Source: Mesorhizobium shangrilense (GTDB taxonomy: Bacteria; Pseudomonadota; Alphaproteobacteria; Rhizobiales; Rhizobiaceae). Taken from it: a stretch of DNA of 64,000 bases. Positions within the stretch are counted from its first letter, which is position 1. The number at the start of each line of letters is the position of its first letter. The position numbers were made by a program, and so were the translations under genes. The stretch spans positions 99,933 through 163,932 of the forward strand of contig NZ_JAQGPN010000004.1 of assembly GCF_028826155.1 (NCBI RefSeq), given 5' to 3'. The notes beneath the pieces were generated by a model. That model saw nothing but the letters and a program-made list of their open reading frames with translations. It was not told where the DNA came from and searched no databases. This document shows, piece by piece, positions 62,015 to 64,000 of the stretch.

Positions 62015-63022
62015 ATGAACCCCACGCAGATCACACCGGCCCATTCACCCGCTACCGAGCGCGTCTGGTTGCTCGCGGCGGTCGCTGTCGTGCCGATACT
62101 GGCTGCGGCAAGCCTTTTCGTGGGCGTCAGCAACGTTTCGATCGAAACGCTTTTGTCCGACGATACCTCGGCCCGCGCTGCACAAGTCCTGATGATCAGC
62201 CGCGTGCCCCGCACGCTTGCGCTGATCCTGGCCGGAGCCGGCATCGCGGTCTCGGGCACGATCATGCAGATGCTGGCGCGCAACCGTTTCGTCGAACCCT
62301 CGACGGCGGGAACGGTGGAATCCGCGAGCCTGGGCATCCTGGCGGTGATGCTGCTCGCGCCGGATTTGCCCGTGTTCGCGCGCATGATCGTCGCCGCCCT
62401 CTTTGCGTTCCTTGGAACAGCCCTGTTCCTCGCGATCCTGCGGCAGATCCCGTTGCGGTCGGTTCTCGTGGTGCCGCTTGTCGGCATCATGCTCGGCGGC
62501 GTCATCAGCGCGGTGACGACCTTCTTCGCCTACCGCCACGACATGATGCAATCGCTTGGGGCGTGGACCATGGGCGACTTCTCCGGCGTGCTGCAGGGAC
62601 GCTACGAGTTGCTGTGGATCTCCTTCGCGCTCACCCTGGTGGCCTACGTCGCCGCAGGGCGCTTCACGGTCGCCGGAATGGGTGAGGCGTTCGCGACCAA
62701 TGTCGGCCTGAACTATCGCCGCATCGTGGCGCTCGGCCTCGTCATCGTCTCCATGGTCACCGCGACCGTCGTCGCCACGGTGGGCATGGTTCCGTTCCTG
62801 GGGCTCATCGTGCCCAACGTGGTGAGCCTCGCGATGGGCGACAACCTGCGACGCACCCTGCCTTGGATAGCGATCGTCGGGGCGGGCTTCGTGCTCGCCT
62901 GCGACATCGTCGGACGAGTCGTCCTCTACCCATACGAGGTGCCGATCGGAGCCGTTACCGGCATCATCGGCAGTGCGCTGTTCCTCCATCTGCTGCTCCG
63001 GAAGAATGCGCGTGTCGGCTGA
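62015..63022 (+). CDS. Iron-siderophore ABC transporter permease, FecCD/FatD type
   Basis: Permease of 335 residues. Conserved FecCD text is present: RVPRTLALILAGAGIAVSGTIMQMLARNRFVEPSTAG, GAWTMGDFSG, and VGMVPFLGLIVPNVVSLAMGDN. The family has about ten transmembrane helices. The start at 62015 follows the hairpin, and the 3' end overlaps the second permease gene by 17 bp. Confidence 0.9.
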   Translation: MNPTQITPAHSPATERVWLLAAVAVVPILAAASLFVGVSNVSIETLLSDDTSARAAQVLMISRVPRTLALILAGAGIAVSGTIMQMLARNRFVEPSTAGTVESASLGILAVMLLAPDLPVFARMIVAALFAFLGTALFLAILRQIPLRSVLVVPLVGIMLGGVISAVTTFFAYRHDMMQSLGAWTMGDFSGVLQGRYELLWISFALTLVAYVAAGRFTVAGMGEAFATNVGLNYRRIVALGLVIVSMVTATVVATVGMVPFLGLIVPNVVSLAMGDNLRRTLPWIAIVGAGFVLACDIVGRVVLYPYEVPIGAVTGIIGSALFLHLLLRKNARVG

Positions 63023-64000
63023 TTCCCGGATATCGCCCGGGCCCGCGCGGGCAGCGTTCGGGCAGCGGACCGTACTGGCGCTGCTCGGCCTTCTCGCGCT
63101 CGCGGCAGTCATCGCTTTCATGACGCTCGGCGCCAATGGGCGCTGGGACTTCGTGCTGCCGTTTCGAGGCGTGAAGCTGGCCGGCATGGTCCTCGTCGCC
63201 TATGCCGTGGCCGTCTCGACGATCCTGTTCCAGACGGTGACCCACAATCGCATCCTGACGCCGTCCATCATGGGGTTCGATGCGCTCTACGGGCTCATCC
63301 AGACGCTGCTCGTCTTCCAGCTCGGCCCGACACTCGTCCAGAACACCGATTCGCGCCTCCTCTTTCTCGGCGAAGTGGCGGCGATGGTGCTGTTCTCGGG
63401 TCTGCTCTATCGCTGGCTGTTCGCCGGGGGACGGCGCAGCCTGCACCTCCTGCTGCTCGTCGGCGTCATCACCGGCGTCCTGTTCCGGTCGATCTCCGGC
63501 TTCCTGCAACGCATCATCGATCCCAACGAGTTCGCGATCCTGCAGGACCGATTGTTCGCCAGCTTCAACATCGCCGAAACCGACCTGCTCACCGTTTCTG
63601 CGATCCTGATCGGTGTGGCGAGTGTTGCCGGCTGGCGGATCATGCACAGGTTCGACGTGCTCGCTCTCGGGCGCGAGATGGCCGTGAACCTCGGGGTGGA
63701 CTACACGCGGACCGTTTCGATCGTCCTGGTGATCGTGGCGATCCTGGTCTCGGTCTCCACGGCGCTGGTCGGCCCGGTGACCTTCTTCGGCCTGCTGGTC
63801 GCCAGCCTCGCGTGGCAGATCATGCCGAGCCACCGCCATGTCCACGTGCTGCCGGCGGCAGTGCTCATCGCGGTCATCTGCGTCGTGGGCGGCCAGGTCG
63901 TGCTCGAGCGCATCCTGGCCTTCGATTCGGTGCTCAGCATCGTCATCGAGTTCGTCGGCGGCCTGATCTTCCTAGGCCTGCTTCTAAAGGGTTCCGCACG
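63006..64000 (+). CDS. Iron-siderophore ABC transporter permease, second FecCD type (cut by window edge)
   Basis: The ATG at 63006 opens a frame that reaches the window end without a stop (331 codons seen), so the gene is nearly complete. The text includes LVAYAVAVSTILFQTVTHNRILTPSIMGFDALYGLIQ, which parallels the FatC/YclO branch, and VNLGVDYTRTVSIVLVIVAILVSVSTALVGPVTFFGLLVASLA. It forms a heterodimeric channel with the previous permease. The ATPase gene is expected just beyond the window. Confidence 0.85.
   Translation, partial: MRVSADSRISPGPARAAFGQRTVLALLGLLALAAVIAFMTLGANGRWDFVLPFRGVKLAGMVLVAYAVAVSTILFQTVTHNRILTPSIMGFDALYGLIQTLLVFQLGPTLVQNTDSRLLFLGEVAAMVLFSGLLYRWLFAGGRRSLHLLLLVGVITGVLFRSISGFLQRIIDPNEFAILQDRLFASFNIAETDLLTVSAILIGVASVAGWRIMHRFDVLALGREMAVNLGVDYTRTVSIVLVIVAILVSVSTALVGPVTFFGLLVASLAWQIMPSHRHVHVLPAAVLIAVICVVGGQVVLERILAFDSVLSIVIEFVGGLIFLGLLLKGSA

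Noticed and set aside
1..64000. CRISPR arrays, tRNA or rRNA genes, plasmid replication genes
   Set aside because: None could be supported by reading; no regular spacer-repeat pattern, tRNA-like clover sequence or repABC-type gene was recognised.

Overview
The window is 64 kb of high-G+C DNA. It has short intergenic gaps, many 4-bp ATGA-type overlaps and an extreme density of ABC importers. The gene families (PotABCD-, SsuABC/NMT1-, UgpC-, choline-type and amino-acid-type importers; GntR-FCD, MocR, LacI, IclR and LysR regulators; GMC and FAD oxidoreductases) and the IS3/IS481 relics suggest an alphaproteobacterium of the Hyphomicrobiales (Phyllobacteriaceae/Rhizobiaceae-like), in an accessory catabolic region of a chromosome or large plasmid. 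That placement is inference; no rRNA, tRNA, replication or conjugation gene was seen.

Layout. (1) 1-4.9 kb: a minus-strand PotDABC-like importer operon running into a cysteine hydrolase, divergent from an XRE-type regulator. (2) 5.3-12.4 kb: an NMT1/SsuA-type ABC importer with a cytidine-deaminase-fold enzyme, a divergent LysR regulator, and a second operon (MtnA-like isomerase, MTAP/MTIP-like phosphorylase, class II aldolase) that has the gene set of the DHAP shunt for 5'-deoxy- and methylthio-nucleosides. Both operons carry the same long motif upstream, so they probably form one regulon. (3) 12.5-15.5 kb: decayed genes (IclR, FAH-family hydrolase, two SDR dehydrogenases), several broken by single-base shifts. 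(4) 15.5-27.1 kb: a long plus-strand operon with a carbohydrate-type ABC importer, RidA, a Gfo/Idh oxidoreductase, an N-acyl-D-amino-acid deacylase, a D-serine dehydratase/D-threonine aldolase-like enzyme, a lactonase-like propeller, an IclR regulator and a DUF4432 epimerase-like protein. (5) 27.1-29.9 kb: a gene graveyard with IS3 and IS481 fragments, a WGR protein and a dead DNA cytosine methyltransferase. (6) 29.9-34.5 kb: a LacI regulator with twin operators before an MFS transporter, an FMN hydroxy-acid oxidase and an HpaI-type aldolase. (7) 34.6-39.5 kb: a sugar dehydrogenase lipoprotein and a choline/betaine importer. (8) 39.7-49.4 kb: a GntR-centred catabolic cluster (importer, FAD and GMC oxidoreductases, aldehyde dehydrogenase) with four copies of one operator word. 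(9) 49.6-57.0 kb: a MocR regulator with operator repeats, a dihydroxyphthalate-decarboxylase-like protein, a polar-amino-acid importer, an M20 amidohydrolase and a nitrilase. (10) 57.2-64 kb: a LysR-HTH/TrpD-like fusion protein divergent from a TonB-dependent receptor and a siderophore-type ABC importer that runs off the window.

Most modules follow one logic: a local regulator, its repeated operator, a dedicated importer, then oxidoreductases, hydrolases or aldolases that feed the imported compound into central metabolism. The points most worth following are the shared motif linking the nucleobase-type importer with the DHAP-shunt-like operon, the N-acyl-D-amino-acid operon, the GntR operator set, and the LysR-TrpD fusion with lost phosphoribosyltransferase motifs.
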